This document shows, one piece after another, positions 10,287 to 18,619 of a DNA stretch of 64,000 bases. Within the stretch, counting starts at the first letter, position 1. The number at the start of each line of letters is the position of its first letter. Origin of the DNA: Hyphomicrobium_A sp963728165 (GTDB lineage: Bacteria; Pseudomonadota; Alphaproteobacteria; Rhizobiales; Hyphomicrobiaceae); contig CAVSIY010000006.1 in assembly GCA_963728165.1 (NCBI GenBank), forward strand, positions 868,001-932,000. The letters run 5' to 3'. A program made the translations under genes and the position numbers. The notes beneath the pieces were generated by a model. It made no database searches and was not told the origin of the DNA. It saw only the letters and a list, made by a program, of their open reading frames with translations.

Positions 10287-11262
10287 CTAACTCGTTGAAT
10301 TTGCAACATTTCGCGATCTGGGGTGGGCTGCGTCATAAACGGCAAGCAGCCGTTCGCGGTCCACTTCGGTATAGGCCTGGGTGGTCGACAGGGAGGCGTG
10401 GCCCAGCAGCTCCTGGATCTGGCGGAGGTCGGCGCCGGCCGACAACAGGTGGGTCGCAAAGGAGTGGCGCAGCGCGTGCGGCGTCGCGGTTGCCGGAAGT
10501 CCGAGGGCGGCGCGCAGCCGCTCCATGGCGAGCTGGATGATGCGCGGCGACAATGGCCCGCCCTTGGCCCCGCGAAACAGCGCCTCATCGGGTGCTAAGG
10601 GATAGGGACACAGCGCCATGTAGCGCTCGACGCCTGCGCGCACGATCGAGCAGCACCGGCACCAGACGCTCCTTGCCGCCCTTGCCCTTGATGCGGAGCA
10701 CCTCGCGGGTGCCGATCGGCGCATCCTTGGTTGAGATGCTCAAGGCCTCGGCGATGCGCAGGCCCGCGCCATAGAGCAGCAGCAGCACGGCGGTATCGCG
10801 CGCCAGCACCCAGTCGAGGTCGGCCGCGGGGCCCGCGTCGACCACGCCCGCCGCCTTGTCCACGGTCAAGGGCTTGGGCACCGAATGCGGGACTTTGGGG
10901 CTCGCGATCTGCAGAATGGCGCGGTTGCGGGTGAGCTCTTGCGCCTCGAGCCAGCGGAAGAGCTGGCGCAGGGCGGAAAGCGTGCGGGCGAGCGAGCGGC
11001 TGACGGCACCAGAGCGCCGGCGCGCGGCGAGGAAGCTGCGCACGGTCTTGGCTTCGATGCGGTCGAGATCGGCGAGGCAGGGTGAATGGCCGAGATGGCC
11101 CTCTAAGAAAGCCAGGAACTGGCGCACATCGCGCGCATAGGCCTCCAGCGTCTTTTCGGCTGCCGCCCGCTCGTGGCGCAGGTGCGCGAGCCATCCAGCC
11201 ACGGCGCGCTCGAGGTCGGCGCCGAGAGGCAGATCCGGGCTGCCGGGGGCGGCTTTGGACAT
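10287..11262 (-). CDS. xerC: Tyrosine recombinase XerC (one +1 frameshift)
   Basis: XerC resolves chromosome dimers at dif together with XerD. The N-terminal SAM-like core-binding domain covers about 20-110. The catalytic domain shows Arg in GAGLRIAEAL, Lys in IKGKGGKERLVPV, the HALRHSFATHLL box, GHASLSTTQ and the nucleophilic Tyr in QAYTEV. The frame breaks near 10645-10660, after ERLVPVL; one extra base separates it from IVRAGVERYMALCPYPL, and repair gives 324 residues, normal for XerC. It is a stand-alone housekeeping recombinase on the strand opposite to nfeD, with no mobile element next to it. Confidence 0.88.
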
Positions 11263-11380
11263 GGGGCGCCTGGCTCGGTTTGCACGGGATGGGCGAAGGC
11301 TGCGCCCACAGGGTTACCAGATTCTCCCGCTATGCAGCGACTCGGCTCGAACGCGCTCAAGCAACGGTCTATGGTGTGGG

Positions 11381-12811
11381 ATGGCACGCGAACAAAACCG
11401 CTGGTACGCGCTGGCGTTGATGCGGATGGTGGCGATTGCCGCCGTCGGGCTTGTCGGCGTCGTCGGCGCGCGCGGCCAAGGTGCAGCGCTGGAGCCGACC
11501 GGCAGGACAGCGCTGCTGGTCGACCTCGACGGCGCCGTCGGCCCCGCCAGCGTGCGTCACATCACGTCGGCCATCCGCGACGCGCAAGCGGACCGCTCAA
11601 TCGAGCTCATCATCCTGCGCATGAACACGCCGGGCGGCCTCGTCACCTCAATGCGCGAGATGATCGCCGCCATCATCGGCTCGCGCGTGCCCGTCGTCGG
11701 CTACGTGGCGCCGTCGGGCGCGCGCGCGGCGAGCGCCGGCACCTACATCCTTTACGCGACCAACATCGCGGCCATGGCGCCGGGCACCAACGTCGGCGCG
11801 GCGACGCCCATCTCGCTCGGTGGGGCGCCGGGGCTGCCCGGCGGCGAGCCCGACAAGAAGGACCAGGGCGGCAAGGGCAGCGACGAGGAGACCGCCAGGA
11901 CCAAAGCGCTGAACGACGCGGTGGCCTTCATCCGCAGCCTCGCGGAATTGCGCGGGCGCAACGTGAAATGGGCCGAGCAGGCCGTGCGCAAGGCGGTCAG
12001 CATCTCGGCCAACGAGGCCTTGAAGCTCGGCGTGATCGACATCATCGCCGACGACGTCGACAACCTGCTCGCCGCCGTCGACGGCTTCAAGGTCAAGATC
12101 GGCAAGACCGAGCACACGCTTTCCACCAAGGGCCTGACGGTGAAGCACATCGAGCCCGATACGCTCACCGAGATCCTCAGCATCATCACCGACCCCAACG
12201 TGGCGCTGATCCTGATGATGATCGGCATCTATGGGCTCATCTTCGAGTTCTTCGCCGCGCCCGGCAGCTACGGCCCCGGCATCGTCGGCGCGATCTGTCT
12301 CGTGCTCGGCCTCTACGCCCTGAACCAGCTTCCTTTCAACTACGCCGGTCTGGCGCTCTTGTTGATCGGCATCGCGTGCATGATCGCGGAGCCTTTCACG
12401 CCGACATTCGGGGTGCTGGGTTTCGGCGGCATCATCGCCTTTGTGCTGGGCGCCGCCTTCCTGTTCGACACGGATGTTCCCGGATTCCGCCTGTCGTGGA
12501 CGGTGATCGGCAGCATGGCGGTCGCGAGCGGCCTCATGCTGACGGTGCTCCTGGGCTACGTCTGGCGCGCGCTGCGCCGGCCGGTTGCCGGCGGCGAGCT
12601 CGGCCTCGTCGGGCGCACGGCGCACGTTCTCGATTGGGACGGGACGGAGGGCCACGTGTTCGTGCACGGCGAGCGCTGGGCCGCGCGATCGCACGAGCCG
12701 TTTAATGAGGGTCAGTCGGTGAAGGTTCACCGCCTCGACGGGCTCACGCTGGTCGTGTCGCCGCGCGCCTCCGACAAGCCCGTAGACAAGCCGCCGGATC
12801 GAGGAGCCTGA
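11381..12811 (+). CDS. NfeD-family membrane-bound ClpP-class serine protease
   Basis: This long-form NfeD protein has 476 residues: a signal or anchor segment at about 9-30, a ClpP-like protease domain at about 45-230 (MNTPGGLVTSMREMI; catalytic-Ser region PSGARAASAGTYI), then a block of four to five membrane segments from about 265 to 395 and a C-terminal OB-fold (LVGRTAHVLDWDG onward). Long-form NfeD proteins cut stomatin C-termini in archaeal homologues. The ATG at 11381 is preferred because upstream in-frame sequence overlaps the xerC start region and is not conserved in character. The slipin gene follows 17 bases downstream, so the two form an operon. Confidence 0.88.
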   Translation: MAREQNRWYALALMRMVAIAAVGLVGVVGARGQGAALEPTGRTALLVDLDGAVGPASVRHITSAIRDAQADRSIELIILRMNTPGGLVTSMREMIAAIIGSRVPVVGYVAPSGARAASAGTYILYATNIAAMAPGTNVGAATPISLGGAPGLPGGEPDKKDQGGKGSDEETARTKALNDAVAFIRSLAELRGRNVKWAEQAVRKAVSISANEALKLGVIDIIADDVDNLLAAVDGFKVKIGKTEHTLSTKGLTVKHIEPDTLTEILSIITDPNVALILMMIGIYGLIFEFFAAPGSYGPGIVGAICLVLGLYALNQLPFNYAGLALLLIGIACMIAEPFTPTFGVLGFGGIIAFVLGAAFLFDTDVPGFRLSWTVIGSMAVASGLMLTVLLGYVWRALRRPVAGGELGLVGRTAHVLDWDGTEGHVFVHGERWAARSHEPFNEGQSVKVHRLDGLTLVVSPRASDKPVDKPPDRGA

Positions 12812-12828
12812 CTCCAAGGAGCCCAACC

Positions 12829-13581
12829 ATGTCGCTAGATATCAACCTCGCCATCATCATCTTCCTCCTGGCCATCGCCCTCTACGTGGTGGCGCAGGCG
12901 ATCTGGATCTTCCGCGAGTATGAGCGCGGCGTCGTGTTCACGCTCGGGCGCTACACCAAGACCATCGGCCCGGGACTGCAATTCGTCATCCCCATCATCC
13001 AGCAGGTGGTGCGCGTCGACTTGCGCATGAAGGTCGAGGACGTGCCCTCTCAGGACGTGATCAGCCGCGACAACGTCTCGGTGAAGGTCAATGCGGTCCT
13101 CTATTTCCGCGTCGTCGATCCCTCGCGCTCCATCATCAACATCGAGGACTACATGATGGCGACGAGCCAGCTCGCTCAGACGACGCTGCGTTCGGTCTTG
13201 GGCAAGCACGAGCTCGACGAGATGCTGGCCGAGCGCGAGAAACTCAATGCCGACATCCAGGTGATCCTCGACCAGCAGACGGACCCCTGGGGCATCAAGG
13301 TCGCCAACGTCGAGATCAAGCACGTCGACATCGACGAGAGCATGGTGCGCGCCATCGCCAAGCAGGCCGAGGCCGAGCGCTATCGGCGCGCCAAGATCAT
13401 CAACGCCGAGGGCGAGCAGCAGGCGGCGCAGAAGCTGATCGAGGCCGGCAAGATCATGGCGGAGCAGCCCAACGCCATGATCCTGCGCTACTTCGCGGCG
13501 CTGCATGACGTTGCGGGAAATCGCACCTCGACCATCATCTTCCCCATTCCCATGGACCTGCTGGGCGCGTTGAAGTCGTGA
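12829..13581 (+). CDS. Slipin / stomatin-like SPFH-domain membrane protein
   Basis: This is a 250-residue slipin with an N-terminal membrane segment (NLAIIIFLLAIALYVVAQAI), the SPFH domain from about 30 to 190 (YERGVVFTLGRYTKTIGPGL, VSVKVNAVLYFRVVDP) and a C-terminal helix ending FPIPMDLLGALKS. Slipins form membrane-associated oligomers and are partners or substrates of NfeD proteases, and the nfeD gene lies immediately upstream. A diverged copy of its 3' end recurs at 15034-15150. Confidence 0.93.
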   Translation: MSLDINLAIIIFLLAIALYVVAQAIWIFREYERGVVFTLGRYTKTIGPGLQFVIPIIQQVVRVDLRMKVEDVPSQDVISRDNVSVKVNAVLYFRVVDPSRSIINIEDYMMATSQLAQTTLRSVLGKHELDEMLAEREKLNADIQVILDQQTDPWGIKVANVEIKHVDIDESMVRAIAKQAEAERYRRAKIINAEGEQQAAQKLIEAGKIMAEQPNAMILRYFAALHDVAGNRTSTIIFPIPMDLLGALKS

Positions 13582-13739
13582 TCTCGGAGGCGCGCCGCAA
13601 TGCTTGAGGAGCGCTGGGAGACGCGCAACGTCAATTCATGCTACTGATTAAAAGGCTTGCTAATGAACGCTCGGCCACCGGATAGAAGTCCGATCACGGA
13701 CCGAAGTGGCCGGAATTGGTGGAGACCGACGGGGGGAAG

Positions 13740-15026
13740 ATGAGGGCCGGACCGCGCGTATTTGTGTTCATCGTTTTTCTTGCCTTGGGCCTTTCCTTTA
13801 TCGCGACCACCGGGGCCCTGGTGCTGGAGTTCGGGAGAGATGACCTCTGGCTCGATTTTTTGACGTCGGACAGTCATCTCTTTCTGTTCTTCCCGACATT
13901 TGCGATCGTAGCGTTGGTGGCCTTCTATTTGCCCAGCTGTGCCATCGTCGATCTTTACTGGAACCATTTGCCATTTGGGCGCATCCGCTTCGCCATTGGC
14001 TTTTTGGTCTTGGCCGCCGCCGCGTGGGCGATTGCTTCCGTGATCCTTGTCGGCCAAAACAAGTCGATCTGGACCGTTAAGCCCGAAGTTCTGTTCGCCG
14101 ACGCTGGAGAGCCGGCAAGCTGCATGAAGAACGCTGGCGATTGCGCGCGGCTGCCCGTCGTTCAGGTCGTGAAAAACCTGCGCGACGTGAGCCAGAGCCG
14201 GCTAGGTTTGCGACCGCTGGTGCGCAATTGCCAAACGGATCCTCTCATTGAACGGGCGGCCCAGGTCGGACCCAAACGCTATTGTATCGTGACGACACCG
14301 TTCTCCTCTTCTCCGGCGTTGAAGACCGACCAGGAATGCTGCCGAGCGCAACAGTCATTCCTTGCGTTTGTTTCAGGACTGCAATCGGCGCGACAGCAAA
14401 GCGAGGACGGCACGGCGCTCGGGCCTCTTCGCCTGCCGCTGAGGTTCTTCGAGGTGCAGCCTTCAAAGTCCAACTTGTCCATGACCGGCTTGCTGCATGG
14501 CCTGTTGCTTCCCTTAAAGGTCATGTTCCTGTTGGTGCTGGTGGCGATCAGCATCCTCATGACCGTGCATCTGCGGAAAATAGAGAAGCTCTACAAGCCG
14601 TCTCTCGGCAGGATGGAAACCGGGCTGCTGATAGGAACGTTCGCGACGCTCTTCTTCCCGTTGATGTCGCAGGCGTTCTTGCAGTCGGTGGATGCGATGG
14701 TCGGAGATTTGGGACGCGGGAATTTCAGCAACATCGTTCCGATCTTGAGCTTTGCCTTCGGCGTGTGGACGCTTCTGATCCTGCTGTATTTCTATCGGCG
14801 CAGTGACAAGGAAGCTGAGAACTTTGCCAAGATCGGCGGCGCCGCCGCCGGCATCGTGGCGCTCGTGCAGTACCAGGCCATCATCGATTTTCTGGTTCGC
14901 ACGGTTGGATCGGGCGCGGATTGGCTCGTTGTCGTTGCGGCGGTCGTGTTGGCTGCGGCCGTCGCAATCATCGTATTGCTGCTCATGATCAAGCCCAATC
15001 GCGGTGCCACTGGGCAGGACGCATAG
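13740..15026 (+). CDS. Multi-pass membrane protein of unknown function
   Basis: I do not recognise this gene. It encodes 428 residues from an ATG preceded by a strong GGGGGAAG ribosome site. Three hydrophobic segments occupy about 7-28, 45-66 and 82-105. A soluble loop of about 140 residues with several cysteines (about 110-250, including ECCRAQQSF) follows, then four or five more hydrophobic segments to a short tail. Base composition looks visibly less GC-rich than the neighbours. It lies between the complete slipin gene and a remnant of a second slipin 3' end, which begins within about 10 bases of its stop, so it looks like an insertion. Confidence 0.7.
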   Translation: MRAGPRVFVFIVFLALGLSFIATTGALVLEFGRDDLWLDFLTSDSHLFLFFPTFAIVALVAFYLPSCAIVDLYWNHLPFGRIRFAIGFLVLAAAAWAIASVILVGQNKSIWTVKPEVLFADAGEPASCMKNAGDCARLPVVQVVKNLRDVSQSRLGLRPLVRNCQTDPLIERAAQVGPKRYCIVTTPFSSSPALKTDQECCRAQQSFLAFVSGLQSARQQSEDGTALGPLRLPLRFFEVQPSKSNLSMTGLLHGLLLPLKVMFLLVLVAISILMTVHLRKIEKLYKPSLGRMETGLLIGTFATLFFPLMSQAFLQSVDAMVGDLGRGNFSNIVPILSFAFGVWTLLILLYFYRRSDKEAENFAKIGGAAAGIVALVQYQAIIDFLVRTVGSGADWLVVVAAVVLAAAVAIIVLLLMIKPNRGATGQDA

Positions 15027-15033
15027 GGGCACG

Positions 15034-15248
15034 CGAAGCAGGCCAATGCCATGATGCTGCGCAACTTCGGGGCGCTGCACGACGTTGCGGGAAATCGCAC
15101 CTCGACGATCGTGTTCGCGATCCCCATGGATCTTCTGGCGGCGCTGAAGTCGCGGCGTTCAAGGAAGGAGCCGGTGCGACAATCGGTTCCCGCGGACGCG
15201 CCACCTACCCAAAAGGAGCCTGGAATCTGTGATCGGCCTGAGCGATGA
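15034..15248 (+). pseudogene. 3'-terminal remnant of a second slipin gene
   Basis: The sequence around 15040-15150 is a diverged copy of the end of the upstream slipin gene (13470-13580). It encodes LHDVAGNRTSTIVFAIPMDL and keeps long exact stretches such as GACGTTGCGGGAAATCGCAC. Unlike the complete gene it has no stop at the matching place and continues into an Arg/Pro-rich tail (RRSRKEPVRQSVPADAPP). No SPFH domain is present. It is either the stub of a tandem slipin paralogue whose 5' part was replaced by the membrane-protein gene, or a 3'-end duplication produced on insertion. Confidence 0.8.
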
Positions 15249-15278
15249 TCGCCCTAACGCCAGTTGAGGAGGGCTGCC

Positions 15279-15713
15279 ATGCAAGTCGCCGATATACTGA
15301 AAGTCAAAGGGCATAGCACGATGACCGTGCGTCCCGCGGAAACCATCCAAGCATTTGCAATGCGTCTCAAGTTAGAGCGCGTCGGGGCGATGCCCGTGAG
15401 CGAAGACGGCAAGACGCTGGTTGGCATCATTTCGGAGCGCGACGTGGCTCACGGTTTCGCCGCTCACGGGAGTGCGCTGGCCAACCTCAAAGTTGCCGAC
15501 CTGATGACGACCGGTGTCGTCACGTGCGCTCCAGACGATACAATCATGCACGTTGCCAGGCTCATGGGGCGGCGACGCATTCGCCACCTTCCAGTCGTCG
15601 AGCACGGCCAGCTTGTCGGCTTGATCAGCATCGGAGACGTGCTGAACCATCGCCTCGGCGAGATGGAGCTCGAAGCTGATGTTCTGCGTGATCTGGCGAT
15701 TGTGAGAGGATAG
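15279..15713 (+). CDS. CBS-domain pair protein
   Basis: This small protein of 144 residues consists almost entirely of two CBS motifs (Bateman module). The first is MQVADILKVKGHSTMTVRP to GIISERDVAHG and the second LKVADLMTTGVVTCAPDD to LIGDVLNHR-like sequence (VGLISIGDVLNHRLGEME). Such stand-alone modules bind adenosine nucleotides, but the partner is not evident here. The ATG at 15279 follows a GAGGAGGG ribosome site, which decides it over an upstream in-frame codon. Confidence 0.92.
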   Translation: MQVADILKVKGHSTMTVRPAETIQAFAMRLKLERVGAMPVSEDGKTLVGIISERDVAHGFAAHGSALANLKVADLMTTGVVTCAPDDTIMHVARLMGRRRIRHLPVVEHGQLVGLISIGDVLNHRLGEMELEADVLRDLAIVRG

Positions 15714-15792
15714 GCCTGCGGTACGAACGCACGATAGGCGCGAACGCCCCGGCCGGTTTGGGCCGCAATCCGGCGCACGCAGGGGACAGATT

Positions 15793-16801
15793 TCACTTCC
15801 CCTTGCAAATAGGCGTTGGCCGCGGCGGCGGTGCCGGATGATCCTTCTTATATTTAGCGAGGATCGGCTCAAGGGTTTCTTTCGGCCAAAACTTCGGAGA
15901 GCGGATCTCTCTCAGGCAGGAGGCGTTCCAATACAATCCGGCGCGCGACAGCGACCGGTGGGCCTTCACCGCTTGCGCGACGGCGGCGATGTCGCTCAAC
16001 TCTGGATAAATGTAGAGCGTCGTCGGGTTGCCCTTCAACATCGGGATGATTTTGCGGGCGTCCGACGGCGACCAACTGGTGCAGCCGTTGCTGCGGCCAC
16101 CGGTGTAATTCTCCAGCTTTCCGAACAGAACGTACCCGTCGTGGTCCGCGTACGGGTCGCCTGGTTTTTTTCGACGACATACGCCCCTCAACAATACAGC
16201 CGGATGCGCGCCGATCTCGCGCGGTCTGGCATTGGCGGTGTCGCCTTCGCCGTCAAACTGCACGAACGAGCGTATCAAAGCCTCGTATTTTCTCGATGAG
16301 ACGCGATAATAGCCTTTGAAAGACGCGATCTCCTCGGCCGTCACATAGGCCCCGCCGGTCGTCAGCTTGAGAATCCTGCGCATTGCCGAAGTTTTTGGCG
16401 CACCGTCTTCCGTTGGCGAAATTCGCGATGCCTCTCAGATGGCGACCGCCACCGTAGCCCGCCGAAACTGCGCGAAACGACCGATCGGCTTCGCAGATGA
16501 CGTAAAATCGGCGCCCCAATGTGCTGTGGCCCAAAGCGCTGGGGCGCGTGGCGTCCATGGCGAGGTAGCAGGGATTTTTGACCGCGCCGTCGCTTACTTT
16601 TTGCCGGTAAAGCGCACGCGCCCTCTGCAAAACCACTTGTGCGATCTGGCCTTCGCCGTTGCCGACATGGGCATGCAGCCAAGCCGGAACGTTCGACGGT
16701 TGCTCCGCGGCAAAAGATCCAGGTGAGCCCGCCAAGGCGGCAACGATGATGATGAGGCCAACAATAGGGACGATACCTGGAAGGAGCGATCTCAGCTGCA
16801 A
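15793..16801 (-). CDS. Exported L,D-transpeptidase-like (YkuD_2-type) protein (one +1 frameshift)
   Basis: The protein starts with a signal/anchor (LLPGIVPIVGLIIIVAALAG). It contains the RRFYVICEADRSFRAVSAG and FANGRRCAKNFGNA blocks, and ends with a GGRSNGCTSWSPSDARKIIP block in which Cys would be the nucleophile, as in catalytic L,D-transpeptidase domains of the murein cross-linking family. The frame breaks at an extra A (TT at 16367-16368 on the plus strand); repair joins FGNAQDSQ to LTTGGAYVTAEE and gives 335 residues. The TTG at 16801 has an AGGAG site 10 bases upstream on the coding strand, so I prefer it to codons further upstream. The family call is from motif recall. Confidence 0.72.
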
Positions 16802-16955
16802 CGGATCACGTCTCCTGTCGAAGCATTTCGCACGGGCGGCATGGCCTAGGTCGCTTGTGGCAAAGGACCATACGGCGCAAGCGAGTTCAAGCCGCGGCGC
16901 GCGAGGGTTCAACTGTTGGCGTTATACGTGAAGCATTAGGTCATTTCGTGTTGAC

Positions 16956-17294
16956 CTACTCCGCGTCCTCGGGCGGGGACGCGACGGCGGCCGCGCGCAG
17001 GCGCGCCTCCAGCGCCTCGATGCGGTCCAAGAGCTGCAGCGCCAGCGCGATGCCGGGCAGGTTGACTCCGAGATCGCGCTGCAGGCGCTGCGCCTTCTGC
17101 ACGCGCACGACGCTCGTCGCCGAGAAGCGCCACTGCGGACCGCCCGGCCCCAGCGGCTCGAGCACGCCTTCCTGCACCAGCTCCAGCACCCATTCGGCGT
17201 GCACGCGGCAGGTGCGGGTCAGGTCCGCAAGCGTGACCTCTTGCGCCTCCTCGAGGATCACTTCGGTCTGCGATTGCGGTGTCTTGTTTGGCAT
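16956..17294 (-). CDS. cbpM: Chaperone modulator CbpM
   Basis: CbpM is a small MerR-like helical protein that binds and inhibits the J domain of CbpA. This one has 112 residues, with EAQEVTLADLTRTCRVHAEW at the N-terminus, a central RFSATSVVRVQKAQRLQRDL and a C-terminal LALQLLDRIEALEARL helix. It starts 3 bases after the cbpA stop, the usual cbpA-cbpM operon arrangement. Confidence 0.9.
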   Translation of the reverse strand: MPNKTPQSQTEVILEEAQEVTLADLTRTCRVHAEWVLELVQEGVLEPLGPGGPQWRFSATSVVRVQKAQRLQRDLGVNLPGIALALQLLDRIEALEARLRAAAVASPPEDAE

Positions 17295-17297
17295 CGC

Positions 17298-18272
17298 TTA
17301 CACTCCCAAGCCGGCGCGCGGATCAAAGGGCAGCTCGCGCTCCATTTGCTTATAGACCTCCTTGGCCTTGTCGGTGTCGGCCGGCGGCAGCACGATCTTC
17401 AAGACCGCGTGCATGTCGCCCGGCGGCTTGCCCGGCAGCCCGCGGCCTTTGAGCCGCATGGTACGGCCCTTGGTGGAATTCGGCGGGATCTTGAGCATCA
17501 CCGGGCCCTCTGGTGTCGGCACCTTGATGGAGGCGCCGAGCGCCGCCTCCCAAGGTGCGATGGGCAACTCGATGGTGATGTCCTTGCCTTCGACGCGGTA
17601 GAGCGGATCGGGCGCGAAGCGCACCTCCAGATAGAGGTCGCCGGCCGCGCCCTTGCCCATTCCCGGCGCACCCTGGCCTGCGAGGCGGATGTGCTGGCCC
17701 TCGCGCACGCCTTTGGGGATCGTCACGTTGAGCGTGCGGTCCTTGACCGTGACGTGGCCCTGCGCGTCGACCTCGGGCATACGCAAGGTGATCGCGCGCT
17801 TGGCGCCGGAGTAGGCATCGCGCAGATCGATCTCGATCTTGGCGTGGTGGTCCTGGCCCTGGGCATGGAATTCGCGGTGCGCGCCGAAGCCGGCGCCACC
17901 ACCACCGAAGCCGGCGCCGCCGCCCCCGCGCATGCCGCCGAACATCTGCTCGAAGAAGTCTGAGAACTGGGAGGCGTCGGCCTGCGTGTAGCCACCGCCG
18001 GAGAACTCGAAGCCCGCGTCCCAGTTGGGCGGCGGGCGGAACTCCTGGCCCTGTTTCCAGTTGGCGCCGAGCTCGTCGTAGGCGGCGCGCTTCTCGGGAT
18101 CTTTGAGCACCTCGTAGGCCTCGCCCGCGTCCTTGAACTTTGCCTCCGCGTTCGCCTCCTTGCTGACGTCGGGATGAAAGGAGCGCGCCTGCTTGCGATA
18201 GGCGCGCTTGATCTCGTCCTGGGTGGCGCCTCTCTCGACGCCGAGGATCTTGTAGTAGTCCTTGTATTCCAT
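17298..18272 (-). CDS. cbpA: DnaJ-class co-chaperone CbpA
   Basis: CbpA stimulates DnaK and binds curved DNA. An N-terminal J domain (YYKILGVERGATQDEIKRAY with the HPD triad in SFHPDVSK) is followed by a Gly/Phe-rich region at about 80-130 and two substrate-binding beta domains. There is no DnaJ-type zinc finger, which separates it from DnaJ. The ATG at 18272 gives MEYKDYYKILG, the canonical start, and a total of 324 residues. cbpM lies directly downstream. Confidence 0.94.
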   Translation of the reverse strand: MEYKDYYKILGVERGATQDEIKRAYRKQARSFHPDVSKEANAEAKFKDAGEAYEVLKDPEKRAAYDELGANWKQGQEFRPPPNWDAGFEFSGGGYTQADASQFSDFFEQMFGGMRGGGGAGFGGGGAGFGAHREFHAQGQDHHAKIEIDLRDAYSGAKRAITLRMPEVDAQGHVTVKDRTLNVTIPKGVREGQHIRLAGQGAPGMGKGAAGDLYLEVRFAPDPLYRVEGKDITIELPIAPWEAALGASIKVPTPEGPVMLKIPPNSTKGRTMRLKGRGLPGKPPGDMHAVLKIVLPPADTDKAKEVYKQMERELPFDPRAGLGV

Positions 18273-18342
18273 GAGGCGAGGCTTCCGTGGGGATCTGGAG
18301 CGCCTCACCCTAGCGGCGAGCTGCTCGTTCCCGGTTAATCCC

Positions 18343-18416
18343 AGTGTCCCGCTTCCGAAGCTCGCCAGGGTTCGCTGCTGGGTGCATGAGCGAGCTTCGG
18401 AAGCATAAGGGACACT
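18343..18416. repeat. Imperfect inverted repeat 1 (between cbpA and priA)
   Basis: The left arm AGTGTCCC-GCTTCCGAAGCTCGC (18343-18365) is mirrored by the right arm at 18390-18416, which carries an extra 4-base stretch (TTAT on the complementary strand) between the two blocks. About 24 bases separate the arms. It lies between divergent genes, so a terminator role is unlikely; a dispersed palindromic element or an operator-like structure is possible. Confidence 0.75.
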
Positions 18417-18431
18417 AAAATCATAGAGTTG

Positions 18432-18508
18432 CTAGTGTGATTCAGATCGAGAAATTCGCATCGGAGCCGTGCCGGGAGCAGGGGCGAATTTCTCGATCAT
18501 CACACTAG
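18432..18508. repeat. Imperfect inverted repeat 2 (between cbpA and priA)
   Basis: The left arm (18432-18459, starting CTAGTGTGATTCAGATCGAG) and the right arm (18484-18508) are complementary throughout, except for 3 extra bases (TCA) in the left arm. The spacer is 24 bases. It lies 16 bases after the first inverted repeat and has the same architecture, two arms with a small internal asymmetry, although the sequence differs. The remainder of the 18273-18619 gap shows no gene. Confidence 0.78.
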
Positions 18509-18619
18509 TATCGGCAAGCAATATCTGCACGCGCTTGCAAAAGGAAAAGGGCGCCCTCGCCTCGCCGCAGCGGGCGGCTAGCCTGCCGGTGTCAATTCGT
18601 TCAGATAGCTTCGAGGTTC

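Noticed and set aside
16253..16912. Separate exported protein upstream of the L,D-transpeptidase fragment
   Set aside because: Its last conserved block (FANGRRCAKNFGNA) continues directly into the next frame after removal of one base, so both are one gene.
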